In this document: positions 24,751 to 34,531 of the stretch, piece by piece
How the letters are laid out: the number at the start of each line of letters is the position of its first letter
How positions within the stretch are numbered: the first letter of the stretch is position 1
Assembly: GCA_025360525.1 (NCBI GenBank)
Contig: JANYCA010000034.1
Coordinates: 1 to 64,000, forward strand
DNA from: Chitinophagaceae bacterium
GTDB lineage: Bacteria; Bacteroidota; Bacteroidia; Chitinophagales; Chitinophagaceae
Direction: 5' to 3'
Length of the DNA: 64,000 nt
Position numbers and translations under genes: made by a program
Notes under the pieces: generated by a model
Told to the model about the DNA's origin: nothing
Databases searched by the model: none
The model's input: the letters and a program-made list of their open reading frames with translations, nothing else

Positions 24751-25203
24751 ATGTATACTACAGAACTAGTTTCAAAACAGCGAAAGAAATTCTGGACAAT
24801 ATTTGGGCAGTATATGAAACCGGTGCCGGGTGCAGGCAGTGAAGCTGTGAATTGGCTTAACTACAAAACCGGTGTACGAAACATCTTTTTCAGGTTAGAT
24901 GCAGATCAACATAACGCTCATGTAGGAATTGAAATGCAGCATGCTACGGAAGCCGACAGGTTGCATTGTTACAACCATTTTGTTGCATTAAAAAAAATAT
25001 TGGAACAAATTACCAGTAGTAATTGGCAGTGGCATGCTGCAATGATAGATGAAAATGGACAAACTATCAGCCGCATCAGCCAATCGCTTCACAGTGTAAA
25101 TATTTTACAAGAAGCAGACTGGCCCTGCATTATTGCATTTCTTAAGGAACATATTACATCGCTCGATGCATTTTGGAACACCGTAAAAGATGGATTTGAA
25201 TAA
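24751..25203 (+). CDS. DUF4268 domain protein
   Basis: The 150-residue product is a complete DUF4268 protein: FWTIFGQYMKPVPGAGSEAV...WLNYKTGVRNIFFRLDAD and IGIEMQH-like strands are typical. The domain resembles restriction-endonuclease-like folds and often occurs in nuclease-related contexts, but standalone members have no known function. No signal peptide. It follows the CvpA-CAP gene by 70 bp on the same strand without an obvious terminator, so joint transcription is possible. No partner restriction or methyltransferase gene is present in the window. Confidence 0.88.
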   Translation: MYTTELVSKQRKKFWTIFGQYMKPVPGAGSEAVNWLNYKTGVRNIFFRLDADQHNAHVGIEMQHATEADRLHCYNHFVALKKILEQITSSNWQWHAAMIDENGQTISRISQSLHSVNILQEADWPCIIAFLKEHITSLDAFWNTVKDGFE

Positions 25204-25525
25204 GTATATACCTTGGTAGCTTATCTATTGCATTAGAAGGAAGTGTGTTCATTTTAGTGATCCGATTGCGTGTTGTTTTTCGAGTAAATTGACTACAAAA
25301 ACCTACGAATTCACTGTTGGTATTTTTTATTTTATTCCCTTTCATTTCAAGTATTATTGAGAACAAGTCTTTGTCCCTAGCTCAACGGTCAAACTATTAA
25401 TTATTGATTCAGCAAGTAAAGTTCACGGCATTAACAATGCAGTTCAGAATAAATTATCTCAATTATTTCTTTAGGTAAACACAATGCAATAAAAAATATT
25501 TAAATTGAACCCTAAATTTAAAAAA
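25204..25525. other. Gene-free spacer
   Basis: About 320 AT-rich bp between the DUF4268 and oxidoreductase genes, without a believable ORF, hairpin or clear promoter. Confidence 0.5.
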
Positions 25526-26851
25526 ATGAAAAAGAAATCACCAGCTTCTATAAACCGGAGAAAATTTGTTGGAACTACTGCCAAAGCAATAACGGGATTT
25601 TTTATTTTACCAAGGTTTGTTTTAGGCGGACGAAAGCCTGATGGCACCATGTACACTGCACCGAGCGATATGATTACGCTGGGTTTTATAGGTACTGGCA
25701 AACAAGGCAGGGGATTAACTTCAGCCTTTTTGGAAACAGGTGAAGTAAAGATTATAGCTTTAAGTGAAGTGTATAAGGATAAAGGAATTTTAACGCTTGA
25801 AAACATTAAAAACTTTTACAGTAAAAATGGACAGCACGGGAAGTATGCTGACATTCCTGTTTATAACGACTTTAGAGAACTGCTGGCCCGTAAAGATATT
25901 GATGGAGTTGTGATAGCGACTCCGGATCACTGGCATGCCGCAGGAGCGGTAAGAGCAGCAGAAGCTGGTAAAGATATTTTTTGCGAAAAGCCGCTTGCAT
26001 TAACTGTAAAAGAAGGCAGGGCGATGGTGAATGCAACCCGTTTGCATGGCCGGGTTTTTCAAACAGGTAGTATGCAGCGTTCCTGGGCTGAGTTCAGGCA
26101 GGCAGTTGAATTGGTTCGTAACGGATACATAGGCGATATTAAAAGCATAAAAGTTAGCGTAGGGCCGCCACCGATAAAATATGATCTTGCTGCCCAACCA
26201 ATACCTGATGGACTGGACTGGAGTAAATGGCTAGGCCCTAACGCACCAAGTGCATTTAATTCGGAACTGGCACCTCCGGTTTCAAACGATGTATTCCCCA
26301 ACTGGCGTAAATACAAGGAGTTTGGTGGCGGGGGCGTTACCGACTGGGGCGCACACATGTTCGACATTGCTCAGTGGGCATTGCATATGGATAACAGCGG
26401 CCCGGTTGAAGTAAGTGCTCCCGACGGAGGCCTGCATAAAAACCTCACCTTCCGGTATAAAAATGGCACCATAATGACGCATGAAAAATGGGAATGGGAA
26501 AATGCTGTTCTCTTTACCGGCACTGAAGGCGAGATAAGAATTGAGCGGGGTAAACTTGAAACAACACCTGTCGGGTTAAAAGACAGAATTATCGGCGAAA
26601 CGGAGCAGCATGTGTACAAAAGCGTAGATCATTACAAGGATTTTTTAAATGCTATGCGTAAAAGAAGTATGCCTGTTTGCGATGTTGAAACAGGGCATCG
26701 CACTGCATCCGTTTGTAATATCGGAAACATAGCTTACCAGTTAAACCGATCCCTGCAATGGGATCCTGTAAAGGAATTGTTTACCGATGATGACGAAGCT
26801 AATGCTTTACTGGGAAGGCCGATGCTGAATGAATGGGCAATAAAATTATAG
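25526..26851 (+). CDS. Gfo/Idh/MocA family oxidoreductase with Tat signal
   Basis: I prefer the ATG at 25526 (441 residues), since it gives a normal N-terminus; a TTG seven codons upstream is less likely. The protein starts with a twin-arginine signal (ASINRRKFVGTTAKAITGFFILP), then an NAD(P)-binding Rossmann segment (LGFIGTGKQGRGLTSAF), the family motif EKPLALTVKEGRAM (about residues 153-166) and the Gfo/Idh/MocA C-terminal domain with GGGGVTDWGAHMFDIAQWAL. Tat-exported members act on sugars or glycosides in the periplasm with tightly bound NAD(P). The substrate is unknown. A strong terminator follows. Confidence 0.92.
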   Translation: MKKKSPASINRRKFVGTTAKAITGFFILPRFVLGGRKPDGTMYTAPSDMITLGFIGTGKQGRGLTSAFLETGEVKIIALSEVYKDKGILTLENIKNFYSKNGQHGKYADIPVYNDFRELLARKDIDGVVIATPDHWHAAGAVRAAEAGKDIFCEKPLALTVKEGRAMVNATRLHGRVFQTGSMQRSWAEFRQAVELVRNGYIGDIKSIKVSVGPPPIKYDLAAQPIPDGLDWSKWLGPNAPSAFNSELAPPVSNDVFPNWRKYKEFGGGGVTDWGAHMFDIAQWALHMDNSGPVEVSAPDGGLHKNLTFRYKNGTIMTHEKWEWENAVLFTGTEGEIRIERGKLETTPVGLKDRIIGETEQHVYKSVDHYKDFLNAMRKRSMPVCDVETGHRTASVCNIGNIAYQLNRSLQWDPVKELFTDDDEANALLGRPMLNEWAIKL

Positions 26852-26906
26852 TTCCGGGTCTATAAGATTTAGCGGTAAGAAATAGTTCTTGAAATTTAAA
26901 AACACT

Positions 26907-26940
26907 AAAAAGCCATTCGCTTTATGCGGACGGCTTTTTT
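26907..26940. terminator. Bidirectional-type terminator between oxidoreductase and tnaA
   Basis: AAAAAGCC pairs with GGCTTTTT across a short G/C hairpin and a T-run follows on the plus strand, with an A-run on the other side. It serves the plus-strand oxidoreductase gene and probably the convergent tryptophanase gene. Confidence 0.85.
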
Positions 26941-26985
26941 ATTGTAGTTGCTTTTTTTTTATAGCAATGAATGCCTGTTGGGCTT

Positions 26986-28359
26986 CTATTCAACCGGTTG
27001 AAGTTTAGCAGTGAAATGCCGAAGCATTGGAGCCTCTTCAATAATTTTTAATCCTTTAATTGACTTCCTGTTTTGGAATACTTCAATAATTACTTCTGCC
27101 ACGTAATCGATATGGCTTTGGGTGTAAACTCTTCTTGGTATTGCCAACCGAACCAGTTCCATTTGCCCCGGTATTAGTTTACCATCTTCGCCATATTTGC
27201 CAAACATCAACGAGCCAATTTCAACGCTACGTATACCACCTTCTAAATATAAAGCCCCTACCAACGCTTGCCCGGGATATTGTTCTACCGGAATGTGATC
27301 AAGAAAAGCTTTGGCATCTATGTACACTGCATGGCCGCCGGCAGGCTGCATTACAGGCACGCCTTCTGCAATTAATTTATTGGTAAGATATTCAATACTG
27401 CGGATGCGGTATTGCAAGTAATGTTCGTCCATCACTTCCATTAATCCAATTGCAATGGCTTCCAAGTCACGACCTGCCAGGCCACCGTAGGTTGGAAATC
27501 CTTCTGTGATAACGAGCAGGTTTCTGCATTGTAATGCAAGCGCTTCATCATGCATGGCCAGGAAACCCCCAATGTTTGCAAAAGCATCTTTCTTGGCACT
27601 CATAGTGCAGCCGTCCGCATAAGAAAAAAGTTCTTTTGCAATTTCATTAACCGGCTTATCAGCATAACCATCTTCACGCAGTTTAATAAAATAACTATTC
27701 TCTGCAAAACGACATGCATCTATAAAAAGCGGGATGTTATTTTCTGTGCAAATCTTTTTGACTGCTTTAATATTTGCCATACTTACCGGTTGCCCGCCAC
27801 CGGAATTATTGGTAACTGTTATAATACAAAGTGGAATATTTTCAGCCCCTTTTGTCGCAATGAATTTGATAAGAGAATCTGTATCCATGTTTCCTTTAAA
27901 CGGTGCAGGAATAGAGGGGAGTTTGCCTTCTTCACAAATAAAATCAACACCTTCGGCACCGGAGAATTCAATATTGGCACGGGTTGTATCAAACAAGGTA
28001 TTGCTTACAAAGTATTTTTCTTTGCCGCCTAAAATGCTGAACAGAATTTTTTCCGACGCTCTTCCCTGGTGTGTTGGAATTACCAATGGCATGCCGGTTA
28101 TTTGTTGGATGGTTTCTTCAAAACGGAAAAAACTTGGACTGCCAGCATACGATTCGTCTCCCCGCATTATTCCGGCCCATTGGTTGCTGCTCATTGCACT
28201 CGTACCACTATCGGTGAGCAGATCAATTAATACGTCGTTAGAACGGATAAGGAACGGGTTATAAAAAGCATTTTTTAAAATATCGATACGCTCTTCTTTT
28301 GTGGTAAAATAAATTGGCTCAACCGATTTTATTTTAAATGGTTCGATGATTGTTTTCAT
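26986..28359 (-). CDS. tnaA: Tryptophanase (L-tryptophan indole-lyase)
   Basis: The 457-residue product matches tryptophanase along its whole length. Diagnostic segments are LIDLLTDSGTSAMSSNQWAG, the PLP-stabilising GDESYAGSPSFFRFEETIQ, PTHQGRASEKILF and the PLP lysine region SAKKDAFANIGGFL (about residue 256). The enzyme splits tryptophan into indole, pyruvate and ammonia in the cytoplasm; indole can act as a signal. No tnaC-like leader or permease gene adjoins it. The Tat oxidoreductase is convergent. A full-length gene with intact motifs; a tyrosine phenol-lyase alternative is possible but less likely. Confidence 0.92.
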   Translation of the reverse strand: MKTIIEPFKIKSVEPIYFTTKEERIDILKNAFYNPFLIRSNDVLIDLLTDSGTSAMSSNQWAGIMRGDESYAGSPSFFRFEETIQQITGMPLVIPTHQGRASEKILFSILGGKEKYFVSNTLFDTTRANIEFSGAEGVDFICEEGKLPSIPAPFKGNMDTDSLIKFIATKGAENIPLCIITVTNNSGGGQPVSMANIKAVKKICTENNIPLFIDACRFAENSYFIKLREDGYADKPVNEIAKELFSYADGCTMSAKKDAFANIGGFLAMHDEALALQCRNLLVITEGFPTYGGLAGRDLEAIAIGLMEVMDEHYLQYRIRSIEYLTNKLIAEGVPVMQPAGGHAVYIDAKAFLDHIPVEQYPGQALVGALYLEGGIRSVEIGSLMFGKYGEDGKLIPGQMELVRLAIPRRVYTQSHIDYVAEVIIEVFQNRKSIKGLKIIEEAPMLRHFTAKLQPVE

Positions 28360-28794
28360 GTGTTTATTTTATGTTGTTGTGATAAAATGAAATTTGCCCT
28401 TTAGATATTTTTTGTTGAAAATTGATTTTTAGAATGGCCCATCTAATGCAAAACATGATTAGAATGGTTAAAGAAATAAAATATAGAAAGGTGTAGAAAA
28501 TTGCAGGCAGCAATAAATAAGATGAAAAAACTAAGAAGGCTTACTGATGATATTTTTCCAGAGTTGCATAGCACCAAAGGTATGCAGGCTGCTGGTAAAA
28601 AAAAATATGATTTTATCCTTGCACATTCTAGTAAACGGATTAGATTATTGTTGAGCTTGTTACAGTAGTAGAAACATCTTTTTTCTATCCTTCATTCAAG
28701 TGTTTAAGTAAATGGTATAAATTGTTGTTACATTCGATAATGCTATATTTTAAATATAGGTTGGCGGTCATTTTCTTATACTCAAATTCATTTC
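28360..28794. other. Divergent spacer between tnaA and the M20 gene
   Basis: About 435 bp, mostly AT-rich. It must contain the tnaA promoter, but no close match was found. The plus-strand promoter of the M20 gene is at its right end (28722-28751). A 48-codon frame at 28522 has no supporting features. Confidence 0.5.
28722..28751 (+). promoter_or_regulatory. Bacteroidota-type promoter of the M20 peptidase gene
   Basis: TTG at 28722-28724 is followed after 19 bp by TATATTTT (28744-28751), seven of eight bases of the TAnnTTTG -7 box. The spacing is within the usual range. The expected start site lies near 28758, about 37 bp before the ATG. Confidence 0.4.
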
Positions 28795-30330
28795 ATGAAA
28801 AAGTACGGTTGCTGTTTTTATTTCATGCTGTTATTTGCCCAGATAGTTACGGCACAATCATCCGATGTGCTCACTATCCGGAATTTTGGAAAGGAACATG
28901 CTAACCATATTCTCGGAGAGTTTGTGCAATTGCTGGCGTTGCCCAATCTTACCAAAGACACGGTGAATATTAAAACGAACACAGCATTTATTATGGATAT
29001 GATGAATAAAAGAGGCATTCAAAAAGTGCAGCTTTTAAATGGAACATCCAAAGGAGTACCACCAGCAGTTTATGGTGAAGTTTTAGTTCCCGGTGCAAAG
29101 CAAACACTTATTTTTTATGCACATTACGATGGCCAGCCTGTAAACCCTGCGCAATGGGCAAAGGGACTGGAGCCTTTTGTTCCGGTATTGTTTTCAAATA
29201 CCATACATAAAGCCGGGTTTAATATTCCTTTTCCAGCTGATAATTTTTACAACCCGGAATGGCGGATTTATGCCCGTGGCGCAAGTGATGATAAAGCGGG
29301 TGTGGTTGCCATTTTGAATGCCTTTGATGCCTTAAAGAAGAGCGGCTTACAGCCAACCTGCAATCTAAAGTTTTTTTTTGAAGGAGAGGAGGAGGCAGGC
29401 TCACCACATTTAAATGAAATACTGGAGCAGCATGCTGCTTTGCTGCAATCAGATTTATGGATTATTTGTGACGGACCGGTGCACCAAACCGGTAAAAAGC
29501 AAATTTATTTCGGAGTAAGGGGAGATGCACATCTTGACTTGACCGTCTATGCCTCCAAAAGACCACTACACAGCGGGCATTACGGCAACTGGGCTCCTAA
29601 CCCTGCTATGATGCTGGCAAAATTATTGGCTTCGATGAAAGATGATAATGGGAGAGTAGCTGTGAAAGGTTTTTATGATGATGTAACACCCTTGACTGCG
29701 CTAGAAAGAAAAGCTTTGCAAGAGGTGCCATCCGTAGATGAACAAATGAAAAATGAATTAGGTATTAGTGCAGTTGAATCACCGGCTGTTTCATTAAACG
29801 AGGCAATCAACCAGCCCTCATTAAACATTAATGGAATGCAGAGTGGTAATGTAGGAAAACAGGCATCCAATCAAATTCCCACTTTTGCAACTGCTGTCGT
29901 CGATCTCAGGCTGGTGTTGGGTAACGATTGGAGGCGGCAGCAGCAAAAAGTAATTGATCACATAAAAGGCCAGGGATATTTTGTAACTGATCACGAGCCC
30001 AATGATGAAGAAAGAAAAAAATACGGAAAAATAATTAAGGTGATTGCAGGCGAGGATAGTTATAATGCACAGCGCACGTCGATGGAGTTGCCCATTGTAA
30101 AAAAAGTAATTGAAGCAGTCAAAAGTACCGCCAACAGCCAGTTAGTGCTGCAACCAACAATGGGAGGCAGTCTTCCATTATTTGTATTTGAAAAATATTT
30201 GAAAGCTAATACTATTACAGTTCCTATTGCCAATCATGATAACAACCAGCATGCAGAAAATGAAAATATACGTTTGCAGAATTTGTTTGATGGTATTGAA
30301 ACAATGGCATCGGTGATGATGATTAAATAG
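28795..30330 (+). CDS. Exported M20-family peptidase
   Basis: The 511-residue product has a signal peptide (MKKYGCCFYFMLLFAQIVTAQ) and the M20/M25/M40 catalytic pattern: FYAHYDGQPVNP with zinc-binding His and catalytic Asp, ARGASDDKAGVVAIL supplying the bridging Asp, FFEGEEEAGSPH with the catalytic Glu-Glu pair, and a late HDNNQHAENE segment that supplies the final His ligand. The dimerisation domain lies between. Family members remove single amino acids or dipeptides. The signal peptide indicates a periplasmic role. The gene is not adjacent to the M16 peptidase by operon distance (286 bp), but both are exported peptidases on the same strand. Confidence 0.93.
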   Translation: MKKYGCCFYFMLLFAQIVTAQSSDVLTIRNFGKEHANHILGEFVQLLALPNLTKDTVNIKTNTAFIMDMMNKRGIQKVQLLNGTSKGVPPAVYGEVLVPGAKQTLIFYAHYDGQPVNPAQWAKGLEPFVPVLFSNTIHKAGFNIPFPADNFYNPEWRIYARGASDDKAGVVAILNAFDALKKSGLQPTCNLKFFFEGEEEAGSPHLNEILEQHAALLQSDLWIICDGPVHQTGKKQIYFGVRGDAHLDLTVYASKRPLHSGHYGNWAPNPAMMLAKLLASMKDDNGRVAVKGFYDDVTPLTALERKALQEVPSVDEQMKNELGISAVESPAVSLNEAINQPSLNINGMQSGNVGKQASNQIPTFATAVVDLRLVLGNDWRRQQQKVIDHIKGQGYFVTDHEPNDEERKKYGKIIKVIAGEDSYNAQRTSMELPIVKKVIEAVKSTANSQLVLQPTMGGSLPLFVFEKYLKANTITVPIANHDNNQHAENENIRLQNLFDGIETMASVMMIK

Positions 30331-30616
30331 TTTTTTTGTTATCGATAACTCATATAATAAGGTTATACGAGGCAAAACTACCATCAAACTGGTTAATGAT
30401 ATTTTAACGCCGGCTAACACTGTGGTTCTTTTATATTTTAACGTAGTTGTCAGCATATTCAATTATGCTTTGCAAGTTTTTTCGCCCTGTTTTTCATGAA
30501 ATATTATTTATAAAACAAGCATAGATGTATAATTGGTTGTCGGGTATTAATTTAAAAAAAATATAGATGGCTTTTTTATTATCTTGTTGATACATTTAAT
30601 CACCTCAAATTTTTTT
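30331..30616. other. Spacer between the M20 and M16 peptidase genes
   Basis: About 286 AT-rich bp. It contains a perfect 12-bp palindrome GTTATCGATAAC (30338-30349) just after a T-run; nothing else is recognisable. Confidence 0.4.
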
Positions 30617-33358
30617 ATGAAAAAAGTATTCCTATGGGTAAATGCATGTTTATTAGTGCTAACATCGTTTGCTCAATCTGAACAAAAAAAATATCCCCTG
30701 GTGAATATTCCTTTTAAAAAATTTACGCTAAGCAACGGGCTTACATTAATTGTACATGAAGATCACAAAGCGCCCATTATAGCTTTTAATGTGTGGTATC
30801 ATGTGGGTAGTAAAAACGAAAAGCAAGGCAAAACCGGCTTTGCACATTTATTTGAACATTTAATGTTTAACGGCAGTGAGCATTTTAATGATGACTATTT
30901 TAAACTGATGGACCAGATTGGTGCAACTGATTTAAACGGCACTACCAGTAATGATCGTACCAATTATTTTGAAAATTTTCCTGTTGCAGCGTTGGAGAAA
31001 GTTTTGTGGATAGAAAGCGACAGGATGGGTTATTTACAGAAGGTAATCGATACAGCGAAACTAAACGAACAAAGGGGCGTTGTTCAAAATGAAAAGAGGC
31101 AGGGCGAAAACCAGCCATATCGCCTGGCAGAAGAACTTACAGTAAAGAGTACTTATCCGGCTGGACATCCCTATTCATGGTCTGTAATAGGTTCTATGGA
31201 AGATTTAAATGCAGCATCGCTGGATGATGTGAAGGAGTGGTTTAAAACTTACTATGGCCCAAACAATGCAGTCATTTGCATTGCCGGCGATATTAAGGCG
31301 GAAGATGCACTGGAAAAAGTGAAAAAATATTTTGGAAATATACCTGCTGGCCCACCAATTGCCAAGCATGCTGCATGGACTGCTAAGATGAGTGGCAATC
31401 ATTACCAGGTTGCTCAAGATAGAGTGCCACAGGCCCGTATTCAAAAAACATGGAATACGCCTGGCTGGGGCATGCAGGATTTAACTTACCTCAACCTCTT
31501 GCTTGATATTTTAACCAATGGTAAAACATCACGGCTGTATAAAAGATTGGTTTATGATGAACAATTGGCCAGCAACGTTTTTGCTTACATCCAGGATAAT
31601 GAAATAGGAGGGCAGTTTAATATTTTTTCAGATGCAAAACCAGGTGTTCCATTAGATAAAATAAATGCTGTTATAAATGAGGAATTTAAGAAACTGCTGG
31701 CAAATGGCGTTACACCTGCAGAACTGGAAAGAGCTAAAACAAGGGCCTTTACTGGGTTTATAAAAGGTGCTGAGCGCATTGGTGGTTTTGGAGGAAAGAG
31801 CGATATACTTATTCAAAACGAAGTGTTTGGTGGCAGCCCCGACTATTTTAAAACAGTGTATAAAAGAATTGCAGATGCAACACCTGCCAACATTAAAGAA
31901 GTGGCAGCTACCTGGTTAACCAATGGTGAGTACCGGCTTGATATTTTGCCTTATGGGAACTTTTCTGCTGATTCAGTAAACCTCGACAGGGCTGTTCAGC
32001 CGGCAATGGGCGCACCTGCTGTAGTTAAGTTTCCGGAGGTAAAAGAATTTACATTAAGCAATGGATTAAAAGTGTCTTTTGTAGAAAGAAAAGCAGTTCC
32101 TGTTGTAAATATGTCTTTAATGGTGGACGCTGGTTATGCTGCTGATCAGTTTGGCACAGCAGGCCTTGCATCCATTACAGGCACTATGTTAACCGAAGGA
32201 ACCAAAACAAAAACTTCTTTACAAATCAGCGATCTGCAGGCCGATTTGGGAGCATCCGTTTTCAGCAGATCTGACCTTGATAAAACTTACTTAACATTAG
32301 GCGCACTTACCACTAAGTTCAACGCTTCGTTATCTCTGTTTGCAGATGTTTTACTCAATCCATCTTTTCCGCAAAAAGATTTCGACAGGGTAAAAAAGGA
32401 ACAATTGCTATCCATAAAACAAGAGCAGGCGCAGCCGGTATATATGGGCCTGAGGATACTTCCCAAGCTATTATATGGCAAAGGCCATGCATATAGTAAC
32501 CCCTTTACAGGAAGCGGTACAGAGGAATCTGTAAATAAAATTGTCAGAGGCGATTTAATGAAATTTCACCAAGCATGGTTTGTGCCAAACAATGCTACCC
32601 TTACTGTAGTCGGCGATATTAATGCGGACGAATTAAAAGCAAAACTGGAAAAAAGTTTGGCTGGCTGGAAAGCTAAACCAGTACAACAGAAAAATATAGG
32701 TGAGGTAGCACTACCCGATAAACCCGTTGTATTTATTATTGATAAGCCTGGTGCATTACAGTCAATTATTTTTGCTGCAGAAATAAGTCCCTCTGCAAAA
32801 GACCCCGATTATGAAGCCATACAAATGATGAATAAAATATTGGGTGGAGAATTTACGGCTCGTATTAATATGAATCTTCGGGAAGATAAGCATTGGAGCT
32901 ATGGTGCCGGCTCTTATAATTTTGATGCAAAAGGTCCGGGTATCCTTTTGGGCTATGCACCTGTGCAAACTGATAAAACAAAAGAATCGATTACAGAATT
33001 GCAAAAAGAACTTACTCAATACATCAATGAAAAACCTGCTACAGAAACCGAGTTTAATAAAGTAAGAGGCAACTCCATTTTGCAGTTGCCTGGTACATGG
33101 GAAACCAATGGAGCGGTGCTTGGTTCATTGCAGGATGCTATTAAATATAACCGCGGCATTGCTTACCTTAATAACTATGCTGCCATGTTGCAAAATATGC
33201 AACTGCCAACAATTAAAACTGCGGCCCAAAAAGTAATTAAGCCAAATAGCCTTACCTGGGTTATTGTGGGGGATCGTTCTGTAATTGAAAAAGGAATAAA
33301 GGATTTGAATGTGGGAACCTTAAAATACATCGATTCCGAAGGAAACGAGGTTAGATAA
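30617..33358 (+). CDS. M16-family zinc metalloprotease, exported
   Basis: I choose the ATG at 30617, which opens a normal signal peptide (MKKVFLWVNACLLVLTSFAQ); the product is 913 residues. The first M16 module carries the inverted zinc motif HLFEH (residues 76-80) and the downstream RGVVQNEKRQ with the distal Glu. The second module (about 470-900) has the same fold but lacks HxxEH (ASITGTMLTEG) and is the usual inactive partner half, containing the DKPGALQSIIF and WSYGAGSY strands. The two halves form a clamshell that degrades peptides. Predicted location is periplasm. It ends in a strong terminator. Confidence 0.95.
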   Translation: MKKVFLWVNACLLVLTSFAQSEQKKYPLVNIPFKKFTLSNGLTLIVHEDHKAPIIAFNVWYHVGSKNEKQGKTGFAHLFEHLMFNGSEHFNDDYFKLMDQIGATDLNGTTSNDRTNYFENFPVAALEKVLWIESDRMGYLQKVIDTAKLNEQRGVVQNEKRQGENQPYRLAEELTVKSTYPAGHPYSWSVIGSMEDLNAASLDDVKEWFKTYYGPNNAVICIAGDIKAEDALEKVKKYFGNIPAGPPIAKHAAWTAKMSGNHYQVAQDRVPQARIQKTWNTPGWGMQDLTYLNLLLDILTNGKTSRLYKRLVYDEQLASNVFAYIQDNEIGGQFNIFSDAKPGVPLDKINAVINEEFKKLLANGVTPAELERAKTRAFTGFIKGAERIGGFGGKSDILIQNEVFGGSPDYFKTVYKRIADATPANIKEVAATWLTNGEYRLDILPYGNFSADSVNLDRAVQPAMGAPAVVKFPEVKEFTLSNGLKVSFVERKAVPVVNMSLMVDAGYAADQFGTAGLASITGTMLTEGTKTKTSLQISDLQADLGASVFSRSDLDKTYLTLGALTTKFNASLSLFADVLLNPSFPQKDFDRVKKEQLLSIKQEQAQPVYMGLRILPKLLYGKGHAYSNPFTGSGTEESVNKIVRGDLMKFHQAWFVPNNATLTVVGDINADELKAKLEKSLAGWKAKPVQQKNIGEVALPDKPVVFIIDKPGALQSIIFAAEISPSAKDPDYEAIQMMNKILGGEFTARINMNLREDKHWSYGAGSYNFDAKGPGILLGYAPVQTDKTKESITELQKELTQYINEKPATETEFNKVRGNSILQLPGTWETNGAVLGSLQDAIKYNRGIAYLNNYAAMLQNMQLPTIKTAAQKVIKPNSLTWVIVGDRSVIEKGIKDLNVGTLKYIDSEGNEVR

Positions 33359-33362
33359 AAAT

Positions 33363-33392
33363 AAAAGCCCCCGAAATTTTCGGGGGCTTTTT
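33363..33392. terminator. Strong GC-rich terminator, shared
   Basis: AAAAGCCCCCGAA and TTCGGGGGCTTTT make a perfect stem of about 13 bp, with T- and A-runs on both sides. It ends the M16 gene and probably also the convergent membrane-protein gene. Confidence 0.95.
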
Positions 33393-33420
33393 AGGGTTAG
33401 TGAAGATATTTTTCATCCTT

Positions 33421-34230
33421 TTAATGGCTTTGAGTGCTGGTTTTAAATTCACGTAAATCAAGCGCTTGTTTCGGACTCACAGTTTCGCAGATTGAATTTG
33501 CTCCTAAATAGCTATCGTCTTTTGTATTGTAAAAATAAAGAGCAACAGCAAAGTATACATAAGCCGCTGTACATTCAAACACCTCGCCAACGGATAGATA
33601 TACGCCAACAGCCTTGCCCCGGGGCAATAAAAGGTACTTGGTGCTATAAAATACAGACCAGCTTATTAAAAAAAATATTCCCATTGTAACGGGAGCAACC
33701 GGTAACTTAAATTTTTTATTTACTTTTATCCCGAACCCAAATTGAGAAATAATCAGTGGTACCAGTATGAGAAATGAAACAGAGAATATTCTGAAAAGCA
33801 CATTAATTTCCAATAGACGATGCAAGCCGGTTTTTTTTACACCATTCAGATATTTGTCATTGAACATTTCAAGATTATGAATATTTGTTTCCTTTTGAAC
33901 ATTTACCATTTTTAACTCCTCGGGTGTGTTGAAACCTATTATCCGCTGTCCCCAGCTTATTTCTTCTCCCATCCCCATAAAAAACATAAGGGCAAGTCCC
34001 AGAACAAAAATATTTTTATTCCTTTTAAATGTAGCAAAGCATAATACAGAGGCCAACAAAAAAAATATCGCCGTTACCCATTCAAAAAGACTGTCTTCTT
34101 TGCCAATTGCCATAATTACAGCATCACTGCAAAAAATGTAAATTGAATAGCTAAAAGTAATCACCGCTATAATTGAAATAATATAAGGTTTTACCGAATC
34201 TATTTCTTTGAGGTAATTTTTAATGAACAT
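33421..34230 (-). CDS. Multispan membrane protein with GEEISWGQR motif
   Basis: The 269-residue protein has about seven hydrophobic segments (for example YIISIIAVITFSYSIYIFC, WVTAIFFLLASVLCFATF, VLGLALMFFMGMGEE, FRIFSVSFLILVPLIISQF, APVTMGIFFLISWSVFY). A conserved-looking acidic stretch, GMGEEISWGQRIIGFNTPEE, lies between segments three and four at about residues 86-105 and is followed by an NIHNLEMFND segment. These Glu, Trp, Gln, Arg and His residues at the membrane edge look functional. I have seen the motif in uncharacterised membrane proteins but cannot assign a role. Monocistronic. Confidence 0.8.
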   Translation of the reverse strand: MFIKNYLKEIDSVKPYIISIIAVITFSYSIYIFCSDAVIMAIGKEDSLFEWVTAIFFLLASVLCFATFKRNKNIFVLGLALMFFMGMGEEISWGQRIIGFNTPEELKMVNVQKETNIHNLEMFNDKYLNGVKKTGLHRLLEINVLFRIFSVSFLILVPLIISQFGFGIKVNKKFKLPVAPVTMGIFFLISWSVFYSTKYLLLPRGKAVGVYLSVGEVFECTAAYVYFAVALYFYNTKDDSYLGANSICETVSPKQALDLREFKTSTQSH

Positions 34231-34531
34231 ACACAGTTGGTTTTAGGTTGTATAACAAATATAACGAGTACATTTACAATTAAGTTAACAATAAAATAAT
34301 ATCACCGCTGTAGAACGTTACACAAAAAATATTATTATAATTATAAGCAGCATATCAAAAATATTTTTTGGTTTCCCTCTGCTTACATATAAATAACCGT
34401 TACCCCGTTTTGAACTTTGATAAAGACATTTATAAGTTAAATGAATTTTTAAAAGGTTGGCAACCCTTGCATCAATTTGAAGCACACGTTTTCGTCAATT
34501 ATATTAACTTTAAGCAATTAAACTTGCTATT
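34231..34531. other. Divergent spacer
   Basis: About 300 AT-rich bp between the membrane-protein gene and the dioxygenase gene. It contains the -7 box at 34256-34263 on the minus strand; a TAACTTTA match at 34504 may serve the plus-strand gene. No ORF. Confidence 0.5.
34256..34263 (-). promoter_or_regulatory. -7 box upstream of the membrane-protein gene
   Basis: Read on the minus strand, TATATTTG matches TAnnTTTG exactly and ends 25 bp before the start codon at 34230. TTG elements upstream sit at 13 and 25 bp, not the preferred spacing. Confidence 0.35.

Noticed and set aside
28522..28668. 48-codon plus-strand ATG frame upstream of the M20 gene
   Set aside because: A basic peptide without signal, membrane span or family, in AT-rich sequence; chance is the simpler reading.
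30338..30349. Perfect 12-bp palindrome GTTATCGATAAC as an operator
   Set aside because: Single occurrence between two plus-strand genes, not placed near a recognisable promoter; may be chance.
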